A stretch of 36,108 nt of DNA from a virus. Under the pieces are notes generated by a model. It saw only the letters and a program-made list of their open reading frames with translations. It made no database searches and was not told the origin of the DNA. A program made the position numbers and the translations under genes. How positions within the stretch are numbered: the first letter of the stretch is position 1; the number at the start of each line of letters is the position of its first letter. The stretch is taken from IMG/VR virus record IMGVR_UViG_3300038435_000085, positions 1-36,108 of that record, one strand, 5' to 3'. Positions 1 through 6,362 of the stretch are shown one piece after another.

Positions 1-2
1 CG

Positions 3-227
3 TTAGCTAAACACCCCATCAAAAAAGCTCCTCATAGGGTTATCCACCTCGCACCCAATCACCACCAGCCGCTTAAAACCCGACAGCTTTCGGTTCAGGT
101 ATTTCTCCAAATCCACCTGTGCAGCAATAGAGCTCTCCCGCCGTTTCACCAGCATCTTGCCCTCCTTCAGCACACAGCCATCCCTGTCCAGTGCCTTGTA
201 TTTTATGATGTAGTTATTTGTTCTCAT
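3..227 (-). CDS. Small early phage protein, unknown function
   Basis: A 74-residue basic protein whose stop codon is at the very left edge of the window. I do not recognise a family. It begins MRTNNYIIKYKAL and is rich in Lys and Arg, with no membrane segment or clear motif. Its start overlaps the end of the preceding gene (214-402) by 14 bases, the tight packing seen throughout the early operon, so it is probably translated as the last visible gene of that operon. It could be followed by further early genes beyond the window. I am fairly sure it is a real gene from the overlap and position, but its job is unknown. Confidence 0.55.
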   Translation of the reverse strand: MRTNNYIIKYKALDRDGCVLKEGKMLVKRRESSIAAQVDLEKYLNRKLSGFKRLVVIGCEVDNPMRSFFDGVFS

Positions 228-402
228 CTATGTATTCCCAAAAATGTACATCCCATGCTGAATAGAACCTCTGGCTATTAACCCAAAATAATTGATCGTG
301 AAGCACGAACACTCCAATGTCCATGTGTCCCGGCCCTTTTGAAAACCGCAGCTTGCGGCCTTCGGCAGGCAGCGTATCTTTGTCAATCTTTATCTCTGTC
401 AT
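214..402 (-). CDS. Small early phage protein, unknown function
   Basis: A 62-residue protein, not recognised. It has an aromatic C-terminal half (residues FYSAWDVHFWEY) and no signal peptide or membrane segment. The gene overlaps the upstream gene (399-725) by four bases in an ATGA stop/start arrangement and the downstream gene by 14 bases, which argues for translational coupling in the early operon. It could be a small regulator or host-takeover peptide. Nothing in the sequence decides this. Confidence 0.5.
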   Translation of the reverse strand: MTEIKIDKDTLPAEGRKLRFSKGPGHMDIGVFVLHDQLFWVNSQRFYSAWDVHFWEYIDENK

Positions 403-725
403 TCGTTTTCCAGTTTTATCCCGTTCAGGCTTTTGGTAGATCGCAGGTGGAGATCAATAACCTCTTTCACATATTCCCGCACCTTCTCTATGCCATCCCG
501 CTCGTATATCTTCTTCAACCTCCGGTAATTGTTCACCGGCTGCTTGATCTTTGTTTTAAACTCATACTCTTTTTTCCCTTCGATGGGCACATCATACTTT
601 GTTACCGAAACACCACCATTTAATAATGCCTCGCCAATAACCCTGCGGTAAACGTCCACCTCAGTATATGTCGCCGGAAGCTTATTCGCCAATCGCCTGA
701 TGTCTCTCAATGTTGCTTTATTCAT
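399..725 (-). CDS. Early phage protein, unknown function
   Basis: A 108-residue charged protein beginning MNKATLRDIRRLANKLP. A helical, Lys/Arg-rich region follows at about residues 60-95 (VNNYRRLKKIYERDG). Part of that region resembles the INNYRRRKGK segment of the small protein at 8479-8721, so the two may share a short motif. The gene lies directly after GemA with only a short tandem repeat between. In Mu this is the place of the middle-gene activator Mor, but I see no convincing Mor/C helix-turn-helix here, so that role is only a guess. Family C/Mor was looked for elsewhere in the early region and not found. Confidence 0.55.
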   Translation of the reverse strand: MNKATLRDIRRLANKLPATYTEVDVYRRVIGEALLNGGVSVTKYDVPIEGKKEYEFKTKIKQPVNNYRRLKKIYERDGIEKVREYVKEVIDLHLRSTKSLNGIKLENE

Positions 726-729
726 ATCA

Positions 730-760
730 AATCGTAATTCGTCAATCGTAATTCGTAATT
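730..760 (-). repeat. Family F short tandem repeat (TAATTCG type)
   Basis: Degenerate near-tandem copies of a 9 to 10 base unit (on the + strand: atcgtaattc, gtcaatcgta, attcgtaatt), ending a few bases in front of the start codon at 725. The same unit recurs at 5030-5059, 11170-11193, 12881-12899, 18125-18157 and 19533-19560. Confidence 0.8.
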
Positions 761-1215
761 CATTTCTTCCCCGTCAAAACTTTCCCCAACTGCGTACACA
801 GCTTGGGCAATTCCGCCGCCGTATATTCGTGCAGCGGTTTCTTCAGGTAGCCGTATTTCCGCAGCCAGCTACCCAGCCTGCCCAAATCGGCATACATCCC
901 CCGCTTGTTGAGCGGAGCCGAAACAACCCAATTAAGCTGATGGCAATAGCTCAGCAGCAGCCGGTGTTGCTTGTTGGCATTGTCAAACTTTGCATAGTCA
1001 CGGTCGCCCGGCTCGGCCTCGAACGCCCACCGCTGCCCGCCCAGCCGCACTATCAGTTCATTGGCCTGGTCAAAGGTCAAATCCTTGGTGCTGCGTTTTT
1101 TCGGATCGCCCGTGTAGCACTCTATCATATCTCCCTTCAGGTCGGCATCGTTCTTCACCATGTCGGGCATCTTTATGTGGATGCTCTTTATCTGCTGGTC
1201 AGTTACACTGTGCAT
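760..1215 (-). CDS. gemA: GemA / Mu gp16-like early regulatory protein (DUF1018 family)
   Basis: A 151-residue protein with the layout of the Mu gp16/GemA family. The N-terminal part has the typical opening TDQQIKSIHIKM. A central DLTFDQANELIVRLGGQ segment follows, then a helical C-terminal half with LLLSYCHQLNWV and YADLGRLGSWLRKYG. In Mu, GemA modulates host gene expression and DNA topology; here that role is taken from the family, not shown. The gene start overlaps the end of the interrupted methyltransferase reading frame (which runs to 1199) by 17 bases. A family A palindromic element (905-926) lies in frame inside the gene and encodes part of residues VVSAPLNKRG. Family assignment is fairly firm. 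Confidence 0.8.
   Translation of the reverse strand: MHSVTDQQIKSIHIKMPDMVKNDADLKGDMIECYTGDPKKRSTKDLTFDQANELIVRLGGQRWAFEAEPGDRDYAKFDNANKQHRLLLSYCHQLNWVVSAPLNKRGMYADLGRLGSWLRKYGYLKKPLHEYTAAELPKLCTQLGKVLTGKK
905..926 (+). repeat. Family A palindromic element inside gemA
   Basis: Core TGAGCGGAGCCGA flanked by complementary arms TTGTT / AACAA. It lies in frame within the GemA-like gene. Confidence 0.7.
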
Positions 1216-2107
1216 TTCTAATCATATTATCAATTACCCTGTATATCTCATAAACCACTTGCGGCACTACGGCGTTGCCATATCCTTTGATACTTTCGTT
1301 TCGCCATTTAGAAAAGGTAATTCCGTCCAGTCCGGCGGAAAACCCATCATCTCCGCCACAAATCGGGGATTCAGTTGGGAAGTCTGTCCAGTTCTCATAA
1401 GAAAACCAATCACTGTGTGGCGGCCCTTTTGGCTGATGGGTAGCATTGAATTTTGCCCATCTTGGGATGTTGGCGTCGGCAACATCCCACTTTTTGCCAT
1501 TGTGCCTAAGTTCGTTGTCGTTTTCCCTACGTTTTTAGGATTGCCGCTCCTGACCATTCTGGCTTTCCAGTTCTGGTAATTTTCCTCTATTTCGGTTGAT
1601 TTCGGCGTGGGCAACAAACCAAACCCTTTCCCTTCGGTGCGGAGCGTTGACGCCACAAGCTGGAAGTATAAACGCTTGTACTTCGTAGCCTTCAGCCTCC
1701 AACTGAGCCTGCACCTGCTCGAATACCAGGCCTCCGTCCCAACTAACAAGGCCGCGAACGTTTTCGCCCACAACCCAGCCTGGCTGAATTTCCCGAACTG
1801 CTCTAAGCATCTCTGGCCATAGGTGGCGTTCGTCTTCCGCTCCTTTGCGGAGTCCGGCAACGCTGAAAGGCTGGCAGGGGAATCCGCCGCTGAGCACATC
1901 AACCTGCCCTCGGTGAATAGTGAAATCTGTCTTGGTAATGTCTCCATAACTTATAGCCTCTGACCAGTAATATTCAAGCAGTCGCCTTGCAAAAGGATTC
2001 CACTCGCAGTGCAGCAGGTTTTTCCAACCAACCCACTCCGCTGCGAGATCAAATCCCCCAAAACCTGCAAACAACGATGCGTGTACAATTTCTTCATTTT
2101 TGGTCAT
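1199..2107 (-). pseudogene. DNA cytosine-5 methyltransferase interrupted by an in-frame stop
   Basis: Reading from 2107, residues 1-190 carry the m5C methyltransferase motifs: FAGFGG (13-18, cofactor binding), PCQ with catalytic Cys78, ENV (115-117) and PHRRERV (156-162). Codon 191 is TAA (1537-1535). The same frame then stays open to a TGA at 1201-1199, and this second part has FPTESPICGGDDG (243-255), KWRNESIK (267-274) and motif X GYGNAVVPQ (275-283). Those features are typical of the C-terminal end of phage Dcm-like enzymes. The gene is therefore full length (302 codons) with one nonsense codon, and needs a base substitution, readthrough or a sequencing error to explain it. The enzyme would protect phage DNA from host restriction. 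A long second reading frame overlaps it (1267-1947). Confidence 0.85.
1267..1947 (-). CDS. Overlapping frame inside the methyltransferase gene, LLPTP-type protein
   Basis: A 226-codon open frame lies entirely within the methyltransferase gene, in a different frame on the same strand. It contains GFGLLPTPKS, SGMLPTPTSQD and LNPRFVAEMMGFPPDWT. I recall such text from proteins found next to, or as parts of, phage cytosine methyltransferases. M.EcoHK31I and M.AquI are known two-polypeptide methyltransferases with overlapping genes, so a second subunit is conceivable. The alternative is that this is just an alternate-frame shadow of a conserved gene; family matches seen in databases could themselves be such shadows. 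This frame stays open where the main frame has a stop. I cannot decide from the sequence alone. Confidence 0.4.
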   Translation of the reverse strand: METLPRQISLFTEGRLMCSAADSPASLSALPDSAKERKTNATYGQRCLEQFGKFSQAGLWAKTFAALLVGTEAWYSSRCRLSWRLKATKYKRLYFQLVASTLRTEGKGFGLLPTPKSTEIEENYQNWKARMVRSGNPKNVGKTTTNLGTMAKSGMLPTPTSQDGQNSMLPISQKGRHTVIGFLMRTGQTSQLNPRFVAEMMGFPPDWTELPFLNGETKVSKDMATP

Positions 2108-2120
2108 GCTACCCCTTTTT

Positions 2121-2145
2121 TGTCATGCTGCGGTATGAAGCATCT
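2121..2145 (+). repeat. Family C palindromic element
   Basis: Variant gtcatgctg...gaagcatct, with arms TGCT/AGCA, directly upstream of the methyltransferase start. Confidence 0.75.
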
Positions 2146-2174
2146 AATAAAAGGGGCGGCACAATCACCGCCCC
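2146..2174 (-). terminator. Rho-independent terminator in the early operon
   Basis: Read on the minus strand there is a perfect 7-bp stem GGGGCGG / CCGCCCC with an 8-base loop, followed by TTTTATT. It lies between gam and the methyltransferase and points with the early genes. It would reduce transcription into methyltransferase, GemA and the genes beyond, splitting early from later expression. Confidence 0.7.
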
Positions 2175-2331
2175 CGGTTTGACGTTCACGGGGCCAGAAA
2201 GGTTTGGCTACATTCTCAGACGGCAGGCTCGTCACACCTCCCGAATTTGCCAGGTTATCCAAACTGTAGCTGGCGAAACACCTCATTCTATAGGCCCCTA
2301 TTTGCATGTATATATAGGTTTCAATTTTGTT

Positions 2332-2351
2332 CACTGAGCGAAGTCGAAGTG
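2332..2351 (+). repeat. Family A palindromic element after gam
   Basis: Full copy CACTGAGCGAAGTCGAAGTG lying one base beyond the gam stop codon. The gap 2108-2351 holds this element, a terminator and a family C element; I see no convincing gene in it. Confidence 0.9.
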
Positions 2352-2879
2352 TCAATTCAACATCGCATCAACCTCTTCCCTTTTCAGATCAATGAAGAAT
2401 GTCTCATCCTGCACGATGTCTATACCCACTTCGAGGCACAGCACCTTCACCTCCGGTTTCTCGCGGTTGGCAATCAGCAGGTCTTTGGCCACCTCCTCTT
2501 TGGTTTTCACATACTCCTGGTTTTTCAACTTCAGCAGTTTCAAAATGGCTGCCCAGGTAAACCCTTTCGATGGGGTGCATTTGGGTGTTCCCGTGCGGAA
2601 ACCAACAGTGCCCTGCGTCATCTCGTAGCTCTTCTTTTTGCCAAACAAACCCCTGTTTGTTTCGAAATAGGCCTGCACCCGCTTGTAGCTCTTGGCCATG
2701 CGGTCTGTGAGCTCTTGCAGATAGGCCGCATTCTCGGCCCTTATCTGGGCCATCTGTGCATCCATCTCTGCCTGCACTTTCGTGAGCTCACTCTGATCCT
2801 GGGCATACATTGCCATTTCCTTTTCCACACCCGTCAGGTCTTGTGGGGCATCTAATGCCGGTGTTTTCTGTCTTGTCAT
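2352..2879 (-). CDS. gam: Mu Gam-like host-nuclease inhibitor
   Basis: A 175-residue protein resembling Mu Gam, which binds double-stranded DNA ends and blocks exonucleases such as RecBCD. A long charged helix (about residues 15-60, EKEMAMYAQDQSELTKVQ and onward) fits the Gam coiled coil. It is followed by the core with FETNRGLFGKKKSYE and VGFRTGTP. The start is placed at 2879 because its ATG overlaps the stop of the upstream DnaA-domain gene as ATGA; an upstream Met at 2930 would add 17 residues inside that gene. It belongs to the early operon and ends just before a terminator. The family assignment is good, the biochemical role is by homology. Confidence 0.85.
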   Translation of the reverse strand: MTRQKTPALDAPQDLTGVEKEMAMYAQDQSELTKVQAEMDAQMAQIRAENAAYLQELTDRMAKSYKRVQAYFETNRGLFGKKKSYEMTQGTVGFRTGTPKCTPSKGFTWAAILKLLKLKNQEYVKTKEEVAKDLLIANREKPEVKVLCLEVGIDIVQDETFFIDLKREEVDAMLN

Positions 2880-3355
2880 ATTGCTTGTTTTATAATTAAT
2901 TCTCTTGATTGACTGTTTTCGAGCATCCAAACCCTAACCTTATCCTTGCATCGCTCATACTGTTTCCTATACTGTGCATCCACTTCCAAGTGATCATAAT
3001 GAGCATCTCGTTGTGTCAATATAGTCGAATGATCTCTGCCGCCCATTTGATCTCCTATAAATTTCAGCGTCACCGGACAGTAATAGAGCATACACGCGAC
3101 TATCATTTTGCAGCAGTTGATGTACTCACGTTTTCTCCGCCGAGATTGTATGACTCCAACGCTCAGGCCGTGATCCTCTAAGCATATTGCCTCTATGTTG
3201 TCATACATGTTCCGCAGGCTTAATATGTCTGGCCCCGATTCACTTTTACCGTCTTCTATGAAGATTATATGCACCCGTTTTCCGGTTAATTGGGAAACGA
3301 CATTTTCCCAATCGCTTTTCAAATTGCCAATCAATTCACTGCCGAGCACCATCAT
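2876..3355 (-). CDS. DnaA domain IV-like DNA-binding protein
   Basis: A 159-residue protein whose C-terminal half has the signature of DnaA domain IV: GGRDHSTI at residues 105-112, preceded by helices of the NCCKMIVACMLYY type. This domain reads DnaA boxes in the bacterial initiator. There is no AAA+ ATPase domain. The N-terminal 80 residues are not recognised, though SRRRKREYIN (71-80) just before the domain is basic. The gene overlaps both neighbours by four bases (ATGA) in the early operon. It could recognise DnaA-box-like sites on phage or host DNA, compete with host DnaA, or act as a regulator; this is inference. The domain call itself is strong. Confidence 0.85.
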   Translation of the reverse strand: MMVLGSELIGNLKSDWENVVSQLTGKRVHIIFIEDGKSESGPDILSLRNMYDNIEAICLEDHGLSVGVIQSRRRKREYINCCKMIVACMLYYCPVTLKFIGDQMGGRDHSTILTQRDAHYDHLEVDAQYRKQYERCKDKVRVWMLENSQSRELIIKQAI

Positions 3356-3585
3356 ACCACATTGATATTAAACAGTGGATGCACCTCATTTCTCCGGTGG
3401 CTGGGCAGGTAGCATATCTCCTCGTTCAGTGCCCGCACAAAACGCTTTTCGCGTTCGGCTGCAATCTGCTCCGTCAGTTCCTTCACTGTCTTCCAGCTTG
3501 CCTCCAGTTCTTCCTGGGTGATGACATCGCCATACTCCTGCAACCGCTTTTCTATGGCCTTTAGTTTTGTTTCTGCTTCAGTCAT
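3352..3585 (-). CDS. Small coiled-coil early protein
   Basis: A 77-residue, highly charged, helical protein. Residues 1-50 (KLKAIEKRLQEYGD, ELTEQIAAEREKR) look like a coiled coil. No catalytic motif or membrane segment is visible. It overlaps the start of the DnaA-domain gene by four bases, so the two are probably made together, and a helper or partner role is possible but not shown. I do not recognise a family. Confidence 0.6.
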   Translation of the reverse strand: MTEAETKLKAIEKRLQEYGDVITQEELEASWKTVKELTEQIAAEREKRFVRALNEEICYLPSHRRNEVHPLFNINVV

Positions 3586-3588
3586 GAT

Positions 3589-4032
3589 TTATCGCAATTT
3601 GTTTACACCTTGTTTATCCTGTGGTTGTGTCTTGTGACCAACCACTCCTGCTGGTGCGAGTTTGCAACTCGTACCTTCATTCCTAATCTTATCTATCAGC
3701 ACCCTGGCAGGCCGCACCTCGAAACACGCCCGGTGCTTGATGCTCATCAACTCCTGCAAGCCTATCTGCTCGTTGCGGGTAAGGCTGTCTATATCCTTCA
3801 AACCAAGCTCTTTGTAGATGCTGTAGTTTCGCAAATCCCACTGCTGCCGCCACCATGCCCAAAACACCGGGCTGGTTATAAACTGCTGCTTCCAACTGTT
3901 AAGACTGCCCAGGCTCTTATCCAGCCAGCGGACACCCGTATCGTAGGTCTCGTCGAAATGCTCCTGGGCACTGAGCCCGGCCAGCCGCTCTATGGTGGCT
4001 TTCGCTTTTTCTAAATCTTCTCTTGTTATCAT
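3589..4032 (-). CDS. Early phage protein with repeat-derived C-terminus
   Basis: A 147-residue protein of unknown function. The N-terminal 110 residues are helical and Trp-rich (FWAWWRQQWDLRNY near residue 60), and then come VRPARVLIDKIRNE. The last 28 or so residues are encoded by two dispersed palindromic elements. One is family D, giving GTSCKLAPAG; the other is family E, giving VVGHKTQPQDK. The natural stop codon was therefore probably lost when the elements arrived, and the last part is not ancestral protein. The gene overlaps the preceding ATPase gene by four bases (ATGA). Family not recognised. Confidence 0.6.
   Translation of the reverse strand: MITREDLEKAKATIERLAGLSAQEHFDETYDTGVRWLDKSLGSLNSWKQQFITSPVFWAWWRQQWDLRNYSIYKELGLKDIDSLTRNEQIGLQELMSIKHRACFEVRPARVLIDKIRNEGTSCKLAPAGVVGHKTQPQDKQGVNKLR
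3621..3675 (+). repeat. Adjacent family E and family D palindromic elements
   Basis: Family E (3621-3645, arms GTGGTTG/CAACCAC) is followed by family D (3651-3675, arms GGTGCGAGTT/AACTCGTACC). Both lie inside the 3' end of the gene at 3589-4032. Confidence 0.85.
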
Positions 4033-4706
4033 CTCAATTTCTTTTTGTCACCCTTTAACTCCCCTCCTTCCAAAGGAGGGGCAGGGGTGGTTGTAGTGCC
4101 ATAATACTTCCCCGCCCCTTCCTCCCATATCACATACTCGCTGTTGTCATCCCTGCTGTAGCTGCTGCACACAAAAGCCTTGTAGCCCTCTATCCGCACC
4201 TTTATGCGGCAGTCACGCCATATCTTCACAGCCGTTTTGCCATCGGGCAATCTGCCGTCGGTGTGGCTCAGGTAGATAAATGTCTTGTCCGGGTACCGCT
4301 CCTTCAGCATCTTGTAGTCGGCAAAGCTCATGTCGGCATATTGCAGCGTATCTACCATCACAAACGCCGGGCTTCGCGGGGCATCCAGCACCAAGAGCAT
4401 ATCGCTCAGGTCGCCGCACATAAGCCGCATCTTGTTGCCCATATCGTCCATCCGCTCTTGCACCAGCACATTCTGTATGCTGACGCTGTGGCCCTCTTCC
4501 ATGCTGTTATACAGCACCGTCCCGAATCCGCACAGGTATTTGGCCAGTTGCATCATAAAGGTGGTTTTGCCCTGCCCAACCCCGCCATACACTATCCAGG
4601 GCTTGCCCACCTCCGGCTGCCCGAACACCTCTGCCCACTGCCCCTCGAAGCCGAACACCTTCTTCTTTTGCCGTATCAACTGTTTAGCAGTCATGGTCTT
4701 TTGCAT
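4029..4706 (-). CDS. RecA/DnaB-like P-loop ATPase
   Basis: A 225-residue ATPase of the RecA-like (AAA_25 type) fold. Walker A is GGVGQGKTT at residues 41-49. The strand FVMVDT (115-120) is the Walker B, with Asp119. FIYLSHTDGR follows as the sensor-like strand. Such proteins in phages act with replication or recombination, for example as helicase-like or single-strand-binding accessory ATPases; the precise role here is unknown. The C-terminal tail after YYGTTTT is encoded by a family B palindromic element (PAPPLEGGELKG) and is probably an addition to the original protein. It lies in the early operon between a small gene and the gene at 3589-4032, overlapping the latter by four bases. Confidence 0.75.
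   Translation of the reverse strand: MQKTMTAKQLIRQKKKVFGFEGQWAEVFGQPEVGKPWIVYGGVGQGKTTFMMQLAKYLCGFGTVLYNSMEEGHSVSIQNVLVQERMDDMGNKMRLMCGDLSDMLLVLDAPRSPAFVMVDTLQYADMSFADYKMLKERYPDKTFIYLSHTDGRLPDGKTAVKIWRDCRIKVRIEGYKAFVCSSYSRDDNSEYVIWEEGAGKYYGTTTTPAPPLEGGELKGDKKKLR
4058..4092 (+). repeat. Family B palindromic element in the ATPase 3' end
   Basis: Hairpin CCCCTCCTT-cca-AAGGAGGGG followed by the family tail caggggtggtt. It is read in frame as the C-terminus of the ATPase. Confidence 0.85.
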
Positions 4707-4710
4707 CCTC

Positions 4711-4762
4711 CGTAATTCGTCAATCGTTTTTCCTTTTTGTCATGCTGAGGTACGAAGCATCT
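4711..4762 (+). repeat. Family F remnant plus family C element
   Basis: Short TAATTCG-type repeat (4711-4728), then family C (4738-4762, arms TGCT/AGCA). They fill the gap in front of the ATPase start. Confidence 0.75.
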
Positions 4763-5031
4763 CAATCATTAGTAATCACTGCCGTTAGCCTGTCTTTTTC
4801 TCCGTGTATATTCAAGTGCCACACCTCAACCTTGCCCGGTAGCTCTTCAACTTTGTAGAATACACTGGCGGCACCCGTGCTCATTTTCCTCATGCAGTCT
4901 ATTTTGTATTGAATGCCCCGGCGTACATCTGCCAGGTCTTCGGCGTATTGAACTGACTCCCTTATGGCCGCTCTTACATTTAGCTCGTAAAAGTTGCTCC
5001 TTCCCGATTTTATATCTACTTTTAGTCCCAT
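4762..5031 (-). CDS. Small early protein, unknown function
   Basis: An 89-residue protein starting MGLKVDIKSGRSNFYELNV. It is helical in the middle (ESVQYAEDLADVRRG) and ends with a strand-rich part (KVEVWHLNIHG). No known motif, signal peptide or membrane helix is visible. It lies downstream of MuB, separated from it by a family F tandem repeat that runs into its start codon. I do not recognise it. Its position between MuB and the P-loop ATPase suggests a replication or regulatory accessory, which is a guess. Confidence 0.55.
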   Translation of the reverse strand: MGLKVDIKSGRSNFYELNVRAAIRESVQYAEDLADVRRGIQYKIDCMRKMSTGAASVFYKVEELPGKVEVWHLNIHGEKDRLTAVITND

Positions 5032-5059
5032 CGTAATTCGTAACTCGTAATTCGTAAAT
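5030..5059 (-). repeat. Family F tandem repeat in front of a start codon
   Basis: Three degenerate copies of the TAATTCG/TAACTCG unit between MuB and the gene starting at 5031. The last copy contributes the start codon context. Confidence 0.8.
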
Positions 5060-5061
5060 CC

Positions 5062-5925
5062 CTAAGCCGTTTTCTTTATCTCGATAAATATCCTCGTTAG
5101 CGATCCACCCGTTCTCCGGAACATCTCCTGCCCCGGAATTTTGCTTCCGTTGGCTGCGGCTATCAGGGCCACTTGCTTGCGGTTGAAATCTTCCAACGCC
5201 TCACGACCTTCAGGGCTTACCCGCTGGAAGCGGCCACCAAATCGACGGAATATTTCGGCGTATCCCACTTTTTTATGATCTTTATTGCGTTCTATCTTCA
5301 CCCTCAAAGCGTCTGCTCCCATCATAAACCAACCACATCGTCTTTCTGTAGCGTTCCAAAGTGCTTTAATTTCCAGAAAGGCGGGGTAATCCAGGTCTCC
5401 TGCCTCATCCAGCACCACCAATGGGGTTTTGATGCTTCGGAGGTAATACACAAGGGTTTCGTAGACATCCTTATATGTGCCCGAATTATCTACCCCAAAC
5501 TCCTTAGCTATGAGACGGATGAGATTTTGGCGGCTCTTCACCTGGCTGCAATCTATGTACACCGCATTCTTGTGCTCCCGTGCATAGTGCATACCAGCGT
5601 GGGTTTTGCCCGTGTCCGCTTCGTCACACAATATTCCGCTAATACTCCAGTCCTGGCAGGCCCCAAGTTGGCCGGTCACATATTCAAACACTTCTGTCCG
5701 TGCTGTTTTCCATGCCTCTCCTGCTCCCAGGTGTATCTCCAGCCTTCGGGCAATGCTTATCCATTTGGCGTCGCTCAGCACCTGGTCGTTGTCGCCGCCC
5801 AAGACCCTGCTCAGTTGGCTGCCGCTGATGTCAAGAGCTATGGCCATTTTGCTGGCACTCTTGTAGTTTCCCAGATGGGTTTTCAGCCCCTCGGTGATTT
5901 GTTGTTTTACTTCTGCCGTTATCAT
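5062..5925 (-). CDS. MuB-like transposition ATPase
   Basis: A 287-residue AAA+ protein resembling Mu B, which binds target DNA, stimulates the transposase and gives target immunity. An N-terminal helix-turn-helix covers about residues 20-45 (NYKSASKMAIALD, GSQLSRVLGG). The ATPase domain follows, with a Walker A DEADTGKT (101-108) and Walker B LVVLDEA (169-175). The C-terminal part FRRTGGSLTRI resembles the end of the MuB family. The start is placed at 5925 because its ATG overlaps the stop of the preceding gene (ATGA). Extending upstream to 6174 would add 83 Arg- and Cys-rich residues that merely mirror the gene in the other frame. The Walker A is slightly unusual, with Asp at the third position before GKT. 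Confidence 0.9.
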   Translation of the reverse strand: MITAEVKQQITEGLKTHLGNYKSASKMAIALDISGSQLSRVLGGDNDQVLSDAKWISIARRLEIHLGAGEAWKTARTEVFEYVTGQLGACQDWSISGILCDEADTGKTHAGMHYAREHKNAVYIDCSQVKSRQNLIRLIAKEFGVDNSGTYKDVYETLVYYLRSIKTPLVVLDEAGDLDYPAFLEIKALWNATERRCGWFMMGADALRVKIERNKDHKKVGYAEIFRRFGGRFQRVSPEGREALEDFNRKQVALIAAANGSKIPGQEMFRRTGGSLTRIFIEIKKTA

Positions 5926-6209
5926 AAATGGTTTGTTAAGATGTGTATTAATCTGAGCAGGTTTTCCCGCTCTACTTGTATCAGTTCTACCCCGTCCTTT
6001 TTTTTGTTTGGTCGCTTTATGTGTAGCCATATCTGCACAATGTCCGACTCGCGGCCATCCACCTCTATGGTACCTGCGTATTCCTGGTGTATGACATTTT
6101 CGGCACATACACCGGGCCCCTGAGCGAAGTCGGTTGGAAAGTATCTGCTCCCGGCCTCCGGTTCGCCGCCCCATTCCTTCGGGTCGTAGTTTTCGTTTTC
6201 GTGGCTCAT
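5922..6209 (-). CDS. Small protein between transposase and MuB
   Basis: A 95-residue acidic protein. It is not a recognised family, but it sits between transposase and MuB and overlaps both by four bases (ATGA at each end), so it is surely translated with them. Residues 48-95 (GTIEVDGRESDIVQIWLHIK) are strand-rich. A degenerate family A element (6117-6134) encodes residues FPTDFAQGPG near position 25. It could modulate transposition; no direct evidence. Confidence 0.6.
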   Translation of the reverse strand: MSHENENYDPKEWGGEPEAGSRYFPTDFAQGPGVCAENVIHQEYAGTIEVDGRESDIVQIWLHIKRPNKKKDGVELIQVERENLLRLIHILTNHL

Positions 6210-6279
6210 AAATTCGCTAACGCCCTCTTTTTTACATCGTCGTTGTTTTCCACCAGCACATACTCGTCATCATCCCGGT

Positions 6280-6299
6280 CACTGAGCGAAGCCGAAGTG
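6280..6299 (+). repeat. Family A element in the transposase C-terminus
   Basis: Arms CACT/AGTG and core TGAGCGAAGCCGAA, in frame, encoding about DTSASLSDRD. Confidence 0.85.
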
Positions 6300-6327
6300 T
6301 CCGGCACTATAATATCCGCAAGCTCCA

Positions 6328-6362
6328 ACTCCCCTCCTTCCCAAGGAGGGGAAGGGGTGGTT
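6328..6362 (+). repeat. Family B element in the transposase C-terminus
   Basis: CTCCCCTCCTT hairpin arm with AAGGAGGGG and the aaggggtggtt tail. It is in frame and encodes about KTTTPSPPWEGGEL. It lies 28 bases from the family A copy. Confidence 0.85.

Noticed and set aside
2104-2355. Open frame of 83 codons between gam and the methyltransferase
   Set aside because: It runs through a terminator hairpin, a family C and a family A repeat, and shows no recognisable protein; most of it is repeat text.
5926-6174. N-terminal extension of MuB to 6174
   Set aside because: The added residues are Arg/Cys-rich and mirror the overlapping gene 5922-6209; the ATGA overlap at 5925 marks the better start.
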